Source of the DNA: Brevibacterium antiquum CNRZ 918 | Lineage (GTDB): Bacteria > Actinomycetota > Actinomycetes > Actinomycetales > Brevibacteriaceae | DNA length: 64,000 nt | Direction of reading: 5' to 3' | Assembly: GCF_900169145.1 (NCBI RefSeq) | Contig: NZ_FXZD01000006.1 | Coordinates: 62,001-126,000 of the forward strand | Shown: in pieces, positions 1 to 10,115 of the stretch | Numbering within the stretch: the first letter of the stretch is position 1 | Layout: each line of letters begins with the position of its first letter | Program-made: the position numbers and the translations under genes | Notes under the pieces: model-generated | What the model was told of the DNA's origin: nothing | Database searches by the model: none | The model's input: only the letters and a program-made list of their open reading frames with translations

Positions 1-1
1 C

Positions 2-256
2 CGAGGCGCCGGACTCGTCCTCGACGCATTGGAACGATTCGTGCCCATCGACGTCGGTGAGTACGCTGGCCGACACTTCGCCCGTCACGAGGGCCAGACA
101 CTCGACATGCTCGACGGATGGATCAGACGAGAAGCCGAACGAGTCCCCGCGACGGGCCGATCACAGGCACCCACGCCTGCCGTGGCGCAGTCGTCGGCGC
201 TGCGCGAACTGGCTCAGATCTTGCGCTTGCGCGTGACCAGGCAGCCGATCCCGTAG
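2..256 (+). CDS. C-terminal fragment of an unidentified protein, possibly ketopantoate-reductase-like
   Basis: An open frame runs in from the left edge and ends at a TAG at 256; the true start lies outside the window. The readable part is about 84 residues. It contains HFARHEGQTLDMLDGWI, which loosely recalls the C-terminal helix of 2-dehydropantoate 2-reductase-like oxidoreductases (an HFtKv.QT..mLd.wi pattern), followed by a polar tail. That resemblance is from memory and weak. The end overlaps the convergent permease gene by about 40 bases. The frame could be non-coding in its last third. Confidence 0.4.
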   Translation, partial: RGAGLVLDALERFVPIDVGEYAGRHFARHEGQTLDMLDGWIRREAERVPATGRSQAPTPAVAQSSALRELAQILRLRVTRQPIP

Positions 257-1626
257 AGCGCCGCGGTGAAGACCAGAGTGCCGAGTATCTGGATGCGCAC
301 GGACTCCACAGTCAGGCCGAGGACGATGATCATGGCGATGCCCGCCAGCGTCGCATAGGACAGCCAGGGGAAGAGCCACATCCTCAACGGCAGTTCGTCA
401 CCGGCGGCCTCGGCGCGGCGCCGGATGATGATCTGGGACACCAGCGTCACGACCCAGGTGACGATGAGCGTCGACCCGACGACGTTGAGCAGTATTCCGA
501 GCACCTCGGCGGCCCAGAAGTAATTCAGTGCCACCGCCACGAAACCGAACGCCGAGGTGGCCAGCACCGCTGCCATCGGAACGCCGCGTTTGGTCGTGCG
601 ACCCAGTCCTGCCGGCAGCATCTTCCGCTCGGACATGGAGAACGCCATTCTGGAGGCACCGTAGATGTTGGCATTCATCGATGACAGCAGGGCGATGACG
701 ATGACCGCGGCCAGGAGCGAGGCGACGGCTGGGAGACCGGCAGTGTCGAGGACAGCGACGAAGGGCGATTCGCTCAGCCGTTCGTCTTTCCAATCGAGGA
801 CGAGGACGATGATTGCGACAGAACCGATGTAGAGGAACAGGATGCGCCACACGATGGTTTTGATCGCCTGCGTCACGCTGCGGCTCGGATTCGCGGTCTC
901 GGCCGCGGCGACTGCCACGATCTCGATGCCGCCGAAGGCGAACGCCACGACGAGAAGGCCAGCGGCGACACCGGGGAGGCCAGTGGGCATGAATCCGTCG
1001 GTGAAGACCGCCGCCGGTGGTTCTGCGGGAGTCCAGCCGAACAGGTATGCGGCCCCGAGGACGAGGAACAGGGTCACGAAGGCGACCTTGATGAGAGAGA
1101 ACCAGAATTCGAATTCTCCGAAGCTGCCCGAGGTGGTGAGGTTGATCGCGGTGAAGATGACCATGATGGCCAGTGCGATGACCCATTGCGGGATCGACGG
1201 GACGTAGCTGACCGCGATCTGTGCGGCGGCAGTGGCCTCTGCGGCAACGACTAGGCAGAGCTGGACCCACCAGAGGGCGCCGACGGCGAATGCGGCGGCA
1301 GGACCCATGGCTCGCCCAGCGTAGTGGGAGAAGGCCCCCGGGTTCGGGTCGGCCGCCACGAGCTCTCCGAGGGCCCGCATGACGAAGATGACGATGAGTC
1401 CGGCGACCACATAGGAGATGAGAACGGCGGGACCTGCAGCTTGGACACCGGCACCTGAGCCCACGAACAGGCCGGCTCCGATCGCCGAGCCGAGGCTCAT
1501 CATGACCAGATGGCGGGGTTTCATTCCGACCTTGAGGCCGGCCCCGCCCCGCGACGAATCAGATGTCAATGAATCTGACGATAGGTCTGCGTGTACAGGG
1601 GACTGCGGTGATGGAGATTCAGGCAC
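214..1626 (-). CDS. APC-family amino-acid permease (AAT type)
   Basis: A 470-residue integral membrane protein predicted to import an amino acid by proton symport. After a polar N-terminus of about 33 residues comes the APC signature GSAIGAGLFVGSG in the first membrane helix, then about 12 hydrophobic segments and a short basic tail (VTRKRKI). The ELVAADPNPGAFSHYAGRAMG region after helix 2 is typical of the amino acid transporter (AAT) subfamily that includes GABA, aromatic and lysine permeases. The substrate cannot be told from sequence. The start is a GTG at 1626, because a TAGACT box ends six bases before it and no ribosome binding site is present. The gene stands alone, convergent with the fragment at the left edge. 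Confidence 0.88.
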   Translation of the reverse strand: MPESPSPQSPVHADLSSDSLTSDSSRGGAGLKVGMKPRHLVMMSLGSAIGAGLFVGSGAGVQAAGPAVLISYVVAGLIVIFVMRALGELVAADPNPGAFSHYAGRAMGPAAAFAVGALWWVQLCLVVAAEATAAAQIAVSYVPSIPQWVIALAIMVIFTAINLTTSGSFGEFEFWFSLIKVAFVTLFLVLGAAYLFGWTPAEPPAAVFTDGFMPTGLPGVAAGLLVVAFAFGGIEIVAVAAAETANPSRSVTQAIKTIVWRILFLYIGSVAIIVLVLDWKDERLSESPFVAVLDTAGLPAVASLLAAVIVIALLSSMNANIYGASRMAFSMSERKMLPAGLGRTTKRGVPMAAVLATSAFGFVAVALNYFWAAEVLGILLNVVGSTLIVTWVVTLVSQIIIRRRAEAAGDELPLRMWLFPWLSYATLAGIAMIIVLGLTVESVRIQILGTLVFTAALYGIGCLVTRKRKI

Positions 1627-1632
1627 CAGATG

Positions 1633-1638
1633 AGTCTA
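1633..1638 (-). promoter_or_regulatory. -10 box TAGACT of the permease gene, leaderless
   Basis: TAGACT lies six bases before the GTG start at 1626, so the transcript would begin at or within a base of the start codon. Confidence 0.6.
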
Positions 1639-1699
1639 GCGCCCGACCTCGATCCCGGGACAGCATGGTGCGTCCTGACGACAGAGTGGCGGAGACGAA

Positions 1700-1737
1700 G
1701 AGATGCCGTGGTCGCAGATCCGCGACCACGGCATCTC
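1700..1737 (-). terminator. Hairpin terminator after the mscR operon
   Basis: A perfect 16-bp stem (1700-1715 with 1722-1737) closes a six-base loop, about 95 bases past the stop of the MBL hydrolase. There is no clear T tract, as is common in actinobacteria. It could also stop leftward read-through into the permease promoter. Confidence 0.7.
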
Positions 1738-1832
1738 AATCTGATCCGCGCCGAGTGGACGCCTCGGTGCCTCAGGGCACCGTTTGGCGGTTGAGGTGGT
1801 GGCCACCTCGGCGAATCAGCGGTGTGAGAGTC

Positions 1833-2504
1833 TCACTCTCCGCGTTTGATCCAATCCTCCAGCGACGGCGCTTCGGCACCGATCGATGTCGGCTCACCGT
1901 GTCCGGTGAGGACGACGGTGGCATCGGGGAGCTTGAACAGAACGGTCCTGATCGACTCGATGATCGTCTCGAAGCTCGAGTACGAACGGCCGGTGGCCCC
2001 CGGGCCGCCGTGGAAGAGTGTGTCTCCGGAGAACAGCACGGGGCCGACTGCTCGGCCCGCTCCCGCTGAGGCGGGCACCGGCAGCCCGGTTTCGATGAAG
2101 AAGCAGGTCGAACCGGGGGAGTGTCCGGGCGTGTGCAGGGCTTTGACCCTCACCCCGCCGACGGTCCAGGTGTCGCCGTTGGAGATCTCCGCGTCGGGGC
2201 GATAGCTGTCGTAGGTCATGTCCCACAGAACGTGGTCCTCGGGGTTGAGGTGGACGGGCGGGTTGCCCACCCGGTGGGCGAAGTCGCGGACGACTCCGAC
2301 GTGGTCGTCATGACCGTGGGTCAGCAGAATCGCCTTGACCTCACGCGACCCGACCTTCTCCGCGATGGCGTTGACGTCATGCGCGGGATCGATGACGATG
2401 ACTTCGGAATCGTCGCCGATGATCCAGACGTTGTTGTCGACGTCCCAGGTTCCGCCATCGAGCGAGAACGTTCCGGACGTGACCAGGTGCTCGATTGCCG
2501 TCAT
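1833..2504 (-). CDS. MBL-fold metallohydrolase partnered with MscR
   Basis: A 223-residue metallo-beta-lactamase-fold protein with the metal site THGHDDHVG (H-x-H-x-D-H) near residue 60, a second ligand in LHTPGHSPGS, and SGDTLFHGGPG further on. These are features of the glyoxalase-II-like group. Its ATG overlaps the stop of mscR as TGATG, so the two are almost certainly co-translated. In mycobacteria the same pair is adjacent (Rv2259 and Rv2260), and the hydrolase is thought to cleave S-formylmycothiol or a related thioester, finishing formaldehyde oxidation to formate. The fold is certain; the substrate is inferred from the neighbour. Confidence 0.88.
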   Translation of the reverse strand: MTAIEHLVTSGTFSLDGGTWDVDNNVWIIGDDSEVIVIDPAHDVNAIAEKVGSREVKAILLTHGHDDHVGVVRDFAHRVGNPPVHLNPEDHVLWDMTYDSYRPDAEISNGDTWTVGGVRVKALHTPGHSPGSTCFFIETGLPVPASAGAGRAVGPVLFSGDTLFHGGPGATGRSYSSFETIIESIRTVLFKLPDATVVLTGHGEPTSIGAEAPSLEDWIKRGE

Positions 2505-3595
2505 CAGAACTCCACCACCGATCGCAGTACCTTGCCTTGGCTCATCTTCTCGAATGCCTTCTCGACGTCGCCGAGTCCGATTCGCTCGGAGACGAACTTC
2601 TCCAATGGAACGCGTCCCTGCTGATAGAGGTCGACGAGCATCGGGAAGTCCCGCTCGGGCAGGCAGTCGCCGTACCAGGAGGACTTCAGGCGGCCTCCAC
2701 GACCGAAGACGTCGAGCAGCGGCACGCTCAACTCCATCTCCGGAGTCGGCACGCCCACGAGTACCACGGTGCCCGCAAGATCACGGCCGTAGAAGGCCTG
2801 ACGCCAGGTCTCGGGACGTCCCACAGCGTCGATGGCGACATCGACGCCGAACCCACCGGTCAGTTCCTGGATGGCTGCGACAACCTCGTCCTCGCTCTTG
2901 CCGCGAGTATTGATCGTATGAGTGGCACCGAGATCCTTCGCCCACTCCAGCTTCGTGTCATCGATGTCGAGGGCGATGATCGTTCCTGCGCCCGCCAGGG
3001 CAGAACCGGCAATGGCCGCGCAGCCGACTCCGCCGCAGCCGATGACGGCCACAGACTTGCCGCGGGTGACCTCGCCGGTGTTGATCGCGGCGCCGATTCC
3101 GGCCATCACGCCGCAGCCCAGCAGGCCCACGACAGCTGGGTCAGCCTCGGGGACCTTCGTGCACTGTCCGGCCGCGACCAGGGTCTTCTCCGCGAAGGAG
3201 CCGATGCCCAGCGCCGCCTCGAGCTCGGTGCCGTCGGGCAGAGTCATCTTCTGTGAGGCGTTGTGGGTGTCGAAGCAGTACCAGGGCTCACCGCGTTTGC
3301 AGGCCCGGCATTCGCCGCAGATCGCGCGCCAGTTGAGGATGACGAAATCGCCCACCTCGACGTCGGTGACGCCTTCTCCGATCTCTGAGACCGTGCCTGC
3401 AGATTCGTGGCCGAGCAGGAACGGATAGTCATCGCTGATTCCGCCCTCGCGATACTGGAAGTCCGTGTGGCAGACGCCACACGACTTCACATCGACGATG
3501 ACCTCGCCGGGGCCCGGATCGGGAATGACGATGTCGGTGAGTTCGACCGGTGCCCCCTTGCTGCGGGCAATGACACCTTTGACGGTCTGTGGCAT
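2504..3595 (-). CDS. mscR: S-(hydroxymethyl)mycothiol dehydrogenase (mycothiol-dependent formaldehyde dehydrogenase)
   Basis: This 363-residue zinc alcohol dehydrogenase of the MDR superfamily oxidises the formaldehyde-mycothiol adduct with NAD. It has the catalytic zinc motif [20 protein letters not shown], a structural zinc site [15 protein letters not shown], and the nucleotide-binding loop [12 protein letters not shown]. The [13 protein letters not shown] and [15 protein letters not shown] blocks are the ones I associate with MscR rather than general ADHs. The ATG at 3595 is preferred over longer readings because AGGAG sits seven bases upstream. It is coupled to the downstream MBL hydrolase. 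Mycothiol use itself marks the host as an actinobacterium. Confidence 0.93.
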   Translation of the reverse strand: MPQTVKGVIARSKGAPVELTDIVIPDPGPGEVIVDVKSCGVCHTDFQYREGGISDDYPFLLGHESAGTVSEIGEGVTDVEVGDFVILNWRAICGECRACKRGEPWYCFDTHNASQKMTLPDGTELEAALGIGSFAEKTLVAAGQCTKVPEADPAVVGLLGCGVMAGIGAAINTGEVTRGKSVAVIGCGGVGCAAIAGSALAGAGTIIALDIDDTKLEWAKDLGATHTINTRGKSEDEVVAAIQELTGGFGVDVAIDAVGRPETWRQAFYGRDLAGTVVLVGVPTPEMELSVPLLDVFGRGGRLKSSWYGDCLPERDFPMLVDLYQQGRVPLEKFVSERIGLGDVEKAFEKMSQGKVLRSVVEF

Positions 3596-3768
3596 AGCGT
3601 CTCCTAGTGCTCTGGGCGTTGTGCTCTGGGCGTGGGCCGAGGCCCATTGCGCCAGACGATGAGTTCGTTCAACCCCCACCCTAACCAGGCAGAGCCTTCG
3701 CGACCAGTGTGCCCGGGTTCTGGACGGACAGCACAATCGGGGAACCGCCTCGGCGAGGGTGGGAACGA

Positions 3769-3810
3769 CGACGGCCGGCGGCTCCGCTGAAGCGGAACTG
3801 CCGGCCGTCG
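3769..3810 (-). terminator. Strong hairpin terminator of metP-metS
   Basis: An 11-bp perfect outer stem (3769-3779 with 3800-3810) encloses a second stem TCCGCT/AGCGGA. It begins 22 bases past the metS stop and separates that operon from mscR. Confidence 0.75.
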
Positions 3811-3832
3811 ATCGTTGGCTCAGAGGCTCAGG

Positions 3833-3937
3833 TCACTCCTGGTCGGGGTGTTTGCGCAGGTGGATGATCGCGGCGCCGAGGCCGCCCCAGACGGTGACCA
3901 TGGCGATGATCATCATGACAATGGCTGATGTACCCAT
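3833..3937 (-). CDS. metS: Small subunit MetS of the NSS methionine/alanine transporter (34 residues)
   Basis: A 34-residue single-span membrane peptide starts MGTSAIVMMIIAMVTVWGG and ends in a charged tail HLRKHPDQE. Its ATG lies 11 bases past the metP stop, with GAGGAG overlapping that stop codon. In Corynebacterium glutamicum MetP needs the small protein MetS for methionine and alanine uptake, and short peptides with this VTVWGGL core follow metP genes widely. Position, hydrophobic pattern and ribosome binding site agree. The gene is easily missed because of its size. Confidence 0.88.
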   Translation of the reverse strand: MGTSAIVMMIIAMVTVWGGLGAAIIHLRKHPDQE

Positions 3938-3948
3938 TTTCGGACTCC

Positions 3949-5592
3949 TCATTTCTCTTCAGTGGTCAGAAGGCCTTTGCCGGCACGTCCGCCTGATTTC
4001 TTGCTGACAGCTGGGCCAGAACCGCTCCCGGCCGCATTGCGTTTGTTCTCTTCAGCGACGGAATCGGCGATGGCGGCCTCCGTGGCGTCGATCGACGACT
4101 GTGGCCACCTGATCAGAGTCAGTGCGAAGGCGAGCACGGCGAGCAGACCGATCATGCCCCACCCGAAGACCCCGGTGAGACCTGCCGGATAGTCTTCGTA
4201 GCCCTCCGTGGCAAAGGTGATGATCTGCTGAACCAGCATGTAGACGAGCAGCACCGGAGTGATCAGGCCGACGCAGGCAAGCCACAGCTTATTGACCTTG
4301 AAGCTGGAGACTGCATTGAGGTGGTCGCGCAGGATGGGCAGCTTGCCCAGATCGCCCTTCAGCACCCAGCCGACGACAAGCAAGGCGACGACAGCTGCGC
4401 CGACGATCCCGAGGTTGTTCGCCCAAGCATCCATGGTGTCGAGAACGTAGAGACCGGTGACCGTGGTCATCAGGACGATCGAGACGATGGCCATAGCGCC
4501 GCCGACGATGAAGATCGAGAACTTGTTGCCCCAGCCGAACTTCTCGCGCAGAGCCTGGATCGGGACCTGAACGATCGAGATCAGCGAGGTGAGTCCCGCG
4601 AAGACGAGGCAGGCGAAGAAAGCGACGCCGAAGAACGCTCCGCCGGGCATCTGCGAGATCAGCGTCGGGAAGGCAACGAAGGCCAGCCCGATGCCGCTGG
4701 AGGCGACATCGCCGACCTCGACGCCCTGTGCCGCGGCCATGAAGCCGAGAGCTGCGAAGACGCCGATGCCCGCCAGGATCTCGAACGCGGAGTTCGAGAA
4801 GCCGACGACCAAGCCGGACCCGGTCAGGTTCGTCTTCTTCTTCAGGTAGGAAGCGTAGGTGATCATGATGCCGAAGCAGATCGACAGTGAGAAGAAGATC
4901 TGACCATAGGCGGCGATCCACACCTTCGGATCCGTCAGCGCGTCGAAGCTCGGAGTGAAGAGTGCGTTCAGCCCATCGGCTGCGCCAGGCAGGAACAGGG
5001 ACCGGATGACGAGGATGAGGAAGACGACCACGAGCAGTGGAATGAAGATCTTCGAGAAGCCGGCGATGCCGTTCTGCACTCCGAGGACCAGGATGCCGAT
5101 GGCGACGACCCAGACCAGGATGACCGGAATGAGCACCCCGGGCACGAACTCGAAGGACACTCCGGGGTCGCCCATCTTGAGGTATTCGCCGAAGAAGAAA
5201 CCCTCCGCGTCGTCTCCCCATGACTGTTTGAGGGAGAAGACCATGAAGCAGGCAGCCCAAGCGATGATGGCGGCGTAGTAGACGCCGATGACGAAGGCGA
5301 TGCCGGTCTTGAACCAGCCGATCGGCTCCGCACCACGGCTGAGGGTGCGGTAGGCCAAGGGTGCTGCCGCACGGGTGCGGTGACCCAGCGCGTACGTGAA
5401 GAACAGCAGCGGGATGCCCGCTGTCAGCAGTGCAACCAGATACGGAATGAGGAATGCGCCGCCGCCGTTCTCATAGGCGACGTATGGGAAGCGCCAGATA
5501 TTGCCGAGGCCCACTGCCGAACCGATGGCTGCGAAGATGAACGCGCCGCGGGTGGCGAAGACCTCCCTCTGGGGTGCTTTGGTGGGAGACAT
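3949..5592 (-). CDS. metP: Sodium-dependent NSS-family methionine/alanine importer MetP
   Basis: A 547-residue neurotransmitter:sodium symporter homologue with about 12 membrane helices. Helix 1 carries the family's unwound sodium/substrate site AAIGSAVGLGNIWRFPYVAYENGGGAFLIP in pieces such as GSAVGLGNIWRFP. The extended C-terminal tail (about 45 residues, Ala, Glu and Lys rich) matches the long-tailed MetP type rather than the 11-helix form. The ATG at 5592 follows AAAGGA; an in-frame ATG six codons upstream has no such site. metS follows directly, which supports methionine or alanine as the substrate. Confidence 0.88.
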   Translation of the reverse strand: MSPTKAPQREVFATRGAFIFAAIGSAVGLGNIWRFPYVAYENGGGAFLIPYLVALLTAGIPLLFFTYALGHRTRAAAPLAYRTLSRGAEPIGWFKTGIAFVIGVYYAAIIAWAACFMVFSLKQSWGDDAEGFFFGEYLKMGDPGVSFEFVPGVLIPVILVWVVAIGILVLGVQNGIAGFSKIFIPLLVVVFLILVIRSLFLPGAADGLNALFTPSFDALTDPKVWIAAYGQIFFSLSICFGIMITYASYLKKKTNLTGSGLVVGFSNSAFEILAGIGVFAALGFMAAAQGVEVGDVASSGIGLAFVAFPTLISQMPGGAFFGVAFFACLVFAGLTSLISIVQVPIQALREKFGWGNKFSIFIVGGAMAIVSIVLMTTVTGLYVLDTMDAWANNLGIVGAAVVALLVVGWVLKGDLGKLPILRDHLNAVSSFKVNKLWLACVGLITPVLLVYMLVQQIITFATEGYEDYPAGLTGVFGWGMIGLLAVLAFALTLIRWPQSSIDATEAAIADSVAEENKRNAAGSGSGPAVSKKSGGRAGKGLLTTEEK

Positions 5593-5771
5593 GATGTCCT
5601 TTCTGTCCAACCACGTTGTTGTGAGGTTGTTGCCGATGGGGCAGTCTGCTGTGACCGTGCAGTCGGCAAGCTAGCGTACCGCTTCCGAGGGGTCCCGTCA
5701 GGGGCGGTGCGGACGCGGATTCGTTGACCGACCACCAGCATACTGGGAGTTCTCTGTGAAATGTGCCACGT

Positions 5772-5781
5772 ATCACGTGAT
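5772..5781. promoter_or_regulatory. Palindrome ATCACGTGAT upstream of metP
   Basis: A perfect 10-bp palindrome lies between metP and cysS, about 180 bases before metP and 106 before cysS. GTGATCTGAGTTACAATCAC next to it forms a looser inverted repeat. It may be a regulator site for metP; no regulator is identified. Confidence 0.3.
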
Positions 5782-5874
5782 CTGAGTTACAATCACATAT
5801 CAAATGTTGGACACCTCATAGTCGCCCGCTGGTCATGCTCTCCGCTCAGGCGGCAACACCCCGCCTGTCCCCGG

Positions 5875-5880
5875 TAGACT
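5875..5880 (+). promoter_or_regulatory. -10 box TAGACT of cysS, leaderless
   Basis: TAGACT is followed by exactly seven bases and then the GTG start of cysS. Confidence 0.65.
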
Positions 5881-5887
5881 TGAATAT

Positions 5888-7339
<1,452 letters not shown>

Positions 7340-7418
7340 CCCCACTGCACTCTTCTCAGGAAATCTCTCCCGGTGACGAACTTCGGTTCGTGACCACCTA
7401 CGACTCTTAAGGATTCAC

Positions 7419-8354
7419 ATGGCTTCCAACCCACGCGCCGGCGGCTCGAAGAAGGGCCCGACCAAGGGCTCCGGCGGCAAGAACAAGCGCAGCCTCCAAG
7501 GCAGGGGCCCCACGCCCAAAGCCGAGGACCGTGTCTATCACAAGGCACATAAGTCGGCAGCGGCCAAGAAGGCGTCGAGCGCCCATCAGGCCAGGCGCCG
7601 CAAGAAGGAGAACGGTCCGAACATGGTCGCCGGACGCAACTCGGTGCTCGAAGCTCTGCGTGAGGACGTTCCCGCAACCACGATGTACGTCGCCGGACGC
7701 ATCGACTCGGACGACCGTGTCCGGGAGGCCATCACCCTGGCGACCAAGCGCGGCATCTCGATGCTCGAAGCGAGCAAGCCCGACCTTGACCGGCTCACCG
7801 ACGATGCGATCCACCAGGGCATCGCCCTGCAGATCCCACCCTATGAGTACGCCGAGCCCCGTGACCTGCTCGCGGTTGCCGCCGACCGCGCCGAGGCTCC
7901 GCTGCTCGTGGCACTCGACGGCATCACCGATCCCAGGAACCTCGGTGCGATCGTGCGTTCCGCCGCAGCCTTCGGTGGTCACGGCGTCATCATTCCCGAG
8001 CGTCGGGCCGCGTCGATGACCGCTGCCGCGTGGAAGACCTCCGCCGGTGCTGCGGCCCGCATCAAGATCGCCCAGGTCGTCAACCTGGCTCGTGCCATCG
8101 ACGAGCTCAAGAAGCAGAACGTCTTCGTCGTCGGACTCGACATGGACGGAGACGTCGAGCTGCCGGAACTGACCTTCAGCCGCGACCCGGTGTGCATCGT
8201 CGTCGGCTCCGAGGGTAAGGGCATCTCTCGCCTCATCGCCGACAAGTGCGACCAGGTCGTCTCGATCCCGATCGCTGCGACGACGGAGTCCCTCAACGCG
8301 GGAATCGCCGCGGCCGTCTCCCTGTACGAGGTCGCCCGCACCCGCCGCGGCTGA
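7419..8354 (+). CDS. rlmB: 23S rRNA 2'-O-ribose methyltransferase of the TrmH/SpoU family (RlmB)
   Basis: A 311-residue protein. The first 65 residues are a very basic tail (GGSKKGPTKGSGGKNKR) common in actinobacterial members. Next comes the SpoU substrate-binding domain, starting MVAGRNSVLEALRE. The knotted methyltransferase domain has ALDGITDPRNLGAIVRSAAAFGGHGV, IVVGSEGKGISRLI and IPIAATTESLNAGIAAAV, the three SPOUT motifs. It would methylate guanosine 2251 of 23S rRNA or a similar site. AAGGA sits seven bases before the ATG. It probably shares a transcript with cysS and is ended by the long hairpin at 8372. Confidence 0.92.
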   Translation: MASNPRAGGSKKGPTKGSGGKNKRSLQGRGPTPKAEDRVYHKAHKSAAAKKASSAHQARRRKKENGPNMVAGRNSVLEALREDVPATTMYVAGRIDSDDRVREAITLATKRGISMLEASKPDLDRLTDDAIHQGIALQIPPYEYAEPRDLLAVAADRAEAPLLVALDGITDPRNLGAIVRSAAAFGGHGVIIPERRAASMTAAAWKTSAGAAARIKIAQVVNLARAIDELKKQNVFVVGLDMDGDVELPELTFSRDPVCIVVGSEGKGISRLIADKCDQVVSIPIAATTESLNAGIAAAVSLYEVARTRRG

Positions 8355-8371
8355 TCTGCCGGCGGTCATCG

Positions 8372-8443
8372 CCCCACAACTACCTGAGGGCGGCCCAGCA
8401 ACCTTGCGCGAGGTTGCTGGGCCGCCCTCAGGTAGTTGTGGGG
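8372..8443. repeat. Perfect 33-bp palindrome with six-base loop; terminator and probable dispersed repeat
   Basis: Bases 8372-8404 pair perfectly with 8411-8443 around a TGCGCG loop. It lies between the convergent rlmB and permease genes, so it could end both transcripts. Its apex (8398-8417) matches the apex of a second structured element at 54541-54560 at 19 of 20 positions, which suggests a repeat family rather than a simple terminator. No transposase or target-site duplication is visible. Confidence 0.85.
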
Positions 8444-8484
8444 GCTGTTGGGAGTGCGCCTGGAAAGTTGGCCAGGTGTGGTGG

Positions 8485-9984
8485 CTAGCGTGAGATGCTG
8501 GCGCGGTAGTCGCTGGTGCTGAGTGCGCCGACGCGTGAGTGGCGGCGGCTGTAGGTGAGGTAGACGACGAAGCCGACGAGCATCCAGAGGCCGAAGACCA
8601 CCCAGGTGGTCCCGCCGAGGTTGATCATGAGGAACGCGCATGCCAGGGAGCCGAGGATCGGGATCGTCGGGCCGAAGGGCACCTTGAATGAGCGTGGTAG
8701 GTCCGGGCGTTTGACGCGGAGGTAGATGACCGCGATGTTGACGAGACAGAAGGCGAACAAGGTGCCGATACTCGTGGCATTCGCGAGTTCGCCGAGCGGG
8801 ATCAGTGCCGCGGTGATCGCCACGAGCACGCCTGTGACCAGGGTTCCCACCAGGGGAGTGCCCGTGCGCGGAGAGACGATGCCGAAGACCTTCGGGACCA
8901 TGCCGTCGCGTGACATCGTGAGCAGGATGCGTGACTGTCCGTAGAGGACGGTGATGACGACCGACAGGATCGCGAGCACCGCGGAGACGGCGAAGATGAA
9001 GACCGCGAGGTTCGACTGCGTGAGTTCGTGGACGATCTGGACCAGGGGAGCGGTTGAGGTCTCGAACCACTGCCACTGCCGGGCACCGATTGCAGCGACG
9101 GCCACCAGTACGTACATGGTGGTGACGATGACCATCGAGAGGATGATCGCCCGCGGCAGGTCCCGTTTCGGGTTCTTCGCCTCCTCACCGGCAGTCGACG
9201 CAGCATCGAAGCCGATGTAGGAGAAGAACACACTCGACGCCGCGGCGGTGACTCCGGCGGCGCCCATAGGCAGCATCGGCGCGAAGTTGCCGGCCTTGAA
9301 CGCGGTGAACGCGACGATGGCGAAGAAGATGAGGATGCCGAGCTTGACGAACACGATGATCGTGTTGACGATGCCGGATTCCTTGGCCCCGCGCATGAGC
9401 AGGACCGTGGCGAGGAGGACGACGACGAGTGCCGAGAGGTTGATGACTCCGCCTTCACCATCGGGGCCAGCCGACAGTGACGGCGGCAGCGACATCCCGA
9501 AGATCCGCAGCGTCTCATTGACGTAGTCGGCGGCACCGACGGCCACCGCAGCCACGGAGACCGCGTACTCGAGGACGAGGCACCACCCGCAGACCCAGGC
9601 GACGCCTTCGCCGAGGGTCGCATAGGAATACGAATAGCTTGACCCCGACACAGGAACCATGCCCGCCATCTCCGCATAGCTGACGGCAGAGAGCAGAGCG
9701 GTGATTCCAGCCAGGATGAAGGCCAGCCAGACGGCAGGGCCAGCGATCGGAACGGCCTCGCCGAGGATGACGAGGATGCCTGTGCCCAAGGTGGCGCCGA
9801 CACTGATCATCGTCAGCTGGAAGACGCCGAAGGTTCTGCGCAGACCGCCGGTGGACGCGTCCTGGGTGTCCTCGACCATGCTGCTGATCGACTTGCGACG
9901 GACCAGCTGACTGGCCAGTCGAGGCCGATCGGTCGCTGTTGCAGAGGGCTCTGTTGTAGAGGTGACGTTGTCTCGAGCGGTCAT
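8485..9984 (-). CDS. APC-family amino-acid permease (CAT/YfnA type)
   Basis: A 499-residue membrane transporter. Its 50-residue polar N-terminus is followed by FGVFQLTMISVGATLGTGIL (first helix with the APC Gly motif), then FSYIGFDAASTAGEEAKNP in the middle, the hallmark of cationic amino-acid transporter (CAT) homologues such as YfnA. About 12 to 14 helices are predicted. The ATG at 9984 has GGAAG ten bases upstream; the sequence above it is repeat-rich and not coding. It lies alone between the palindrome and an SDR gene. Substrate unknown; this group carries branched or basic amino acids. Confidence 0.88.
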   Translation of the reverse strand: MTARDNVTSTTEPSATATDRPRLASQLVRRKSISSMVEDTQDASTGGLRRTFGVFQLTMISVGATLGTGILVILGEAVPIAGPAVWLAFILAGITALLSAVSYAEMAGMVPVSGSSYSYSYATLGEGVAWVCGWCLVLEYAVSVAAVAVGAADYVNETLRIFGMSLPPSLSAGPDGEGGVINLSALVVVLLATVLLMRGAKESGIVNTIIVFVKLGILIFFAIVAFTAFKAGNFAPMLPMGAAGVTAAASSVFFSYIGFDAASTAGEEAKNPKRDLPRAIILSMVIVTTMYVLVAVAAIGARQWQWFETSTAPLVQIVHELTQSNLAVFIFAVSAVLAILSVVITVLYGQSRILLTMSRDGMVPKVFGIVSPRTGTPLVGTLVTGVLVAITAALIPLGELANATSIGTLFAFCLVNIAVIYLRVKRPDLPRSFKVPFGPTIPILGSLACAFLMINLGGTTWVVFGLWMLVGFVVYLTYSRRHSRVGALSTSDYRASISR

Positions 9985-10012
9985 GCGAATATTCTTCCAC
10001 GCGCAGCCATGG

Positions 10013-10085
10013 CGGCCGCACGCGACCGCCTGCAACGGCCGCACACGACCGCCTGCGCCGGCCGCACGCGCCGGCCGCACACGCC
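10013..10085. repeat. Short tandem repeat, 23-bp unit, upstream of the permease
   Basis: Two 23-base copies (10013-10035 and 10036-10058), each starting CGGCCGCAC and differing at three positions, are followed by two shortened copies (10059-10071, 10072-10085). The repeat sits just upstream of the permease start and downstream of the SDR stop. Confidence 0.75.
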
Positions 10086-10115
10086 TACATGCTGCGCCTG
10101 CGTTCGGCCGGAGCC

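Noticed and set aside
1769-1809. Additional small hairpins (GGTGCC/GGCACC and GAGGTGG/CCACCTC) before the 1700 terminator
   Set aside because: Stems of six or seven bases are expected by chance in this composition.
5593-5887. A riboswitch upstream of metP
   Set aside because: I looked for SAM-type conserved cores and found none; only small palindromes are present.
7407-8369. A 320-residue open frame antisense to rlmB
   Set aside because: The opposite strand has full SPOUT motifs; this frame is a composition artefact.
8366-9076. Peptides repeated in opposite open frames around 8372-8443
   Set aside because: They arise only because the palindrome reads the same on both strands.
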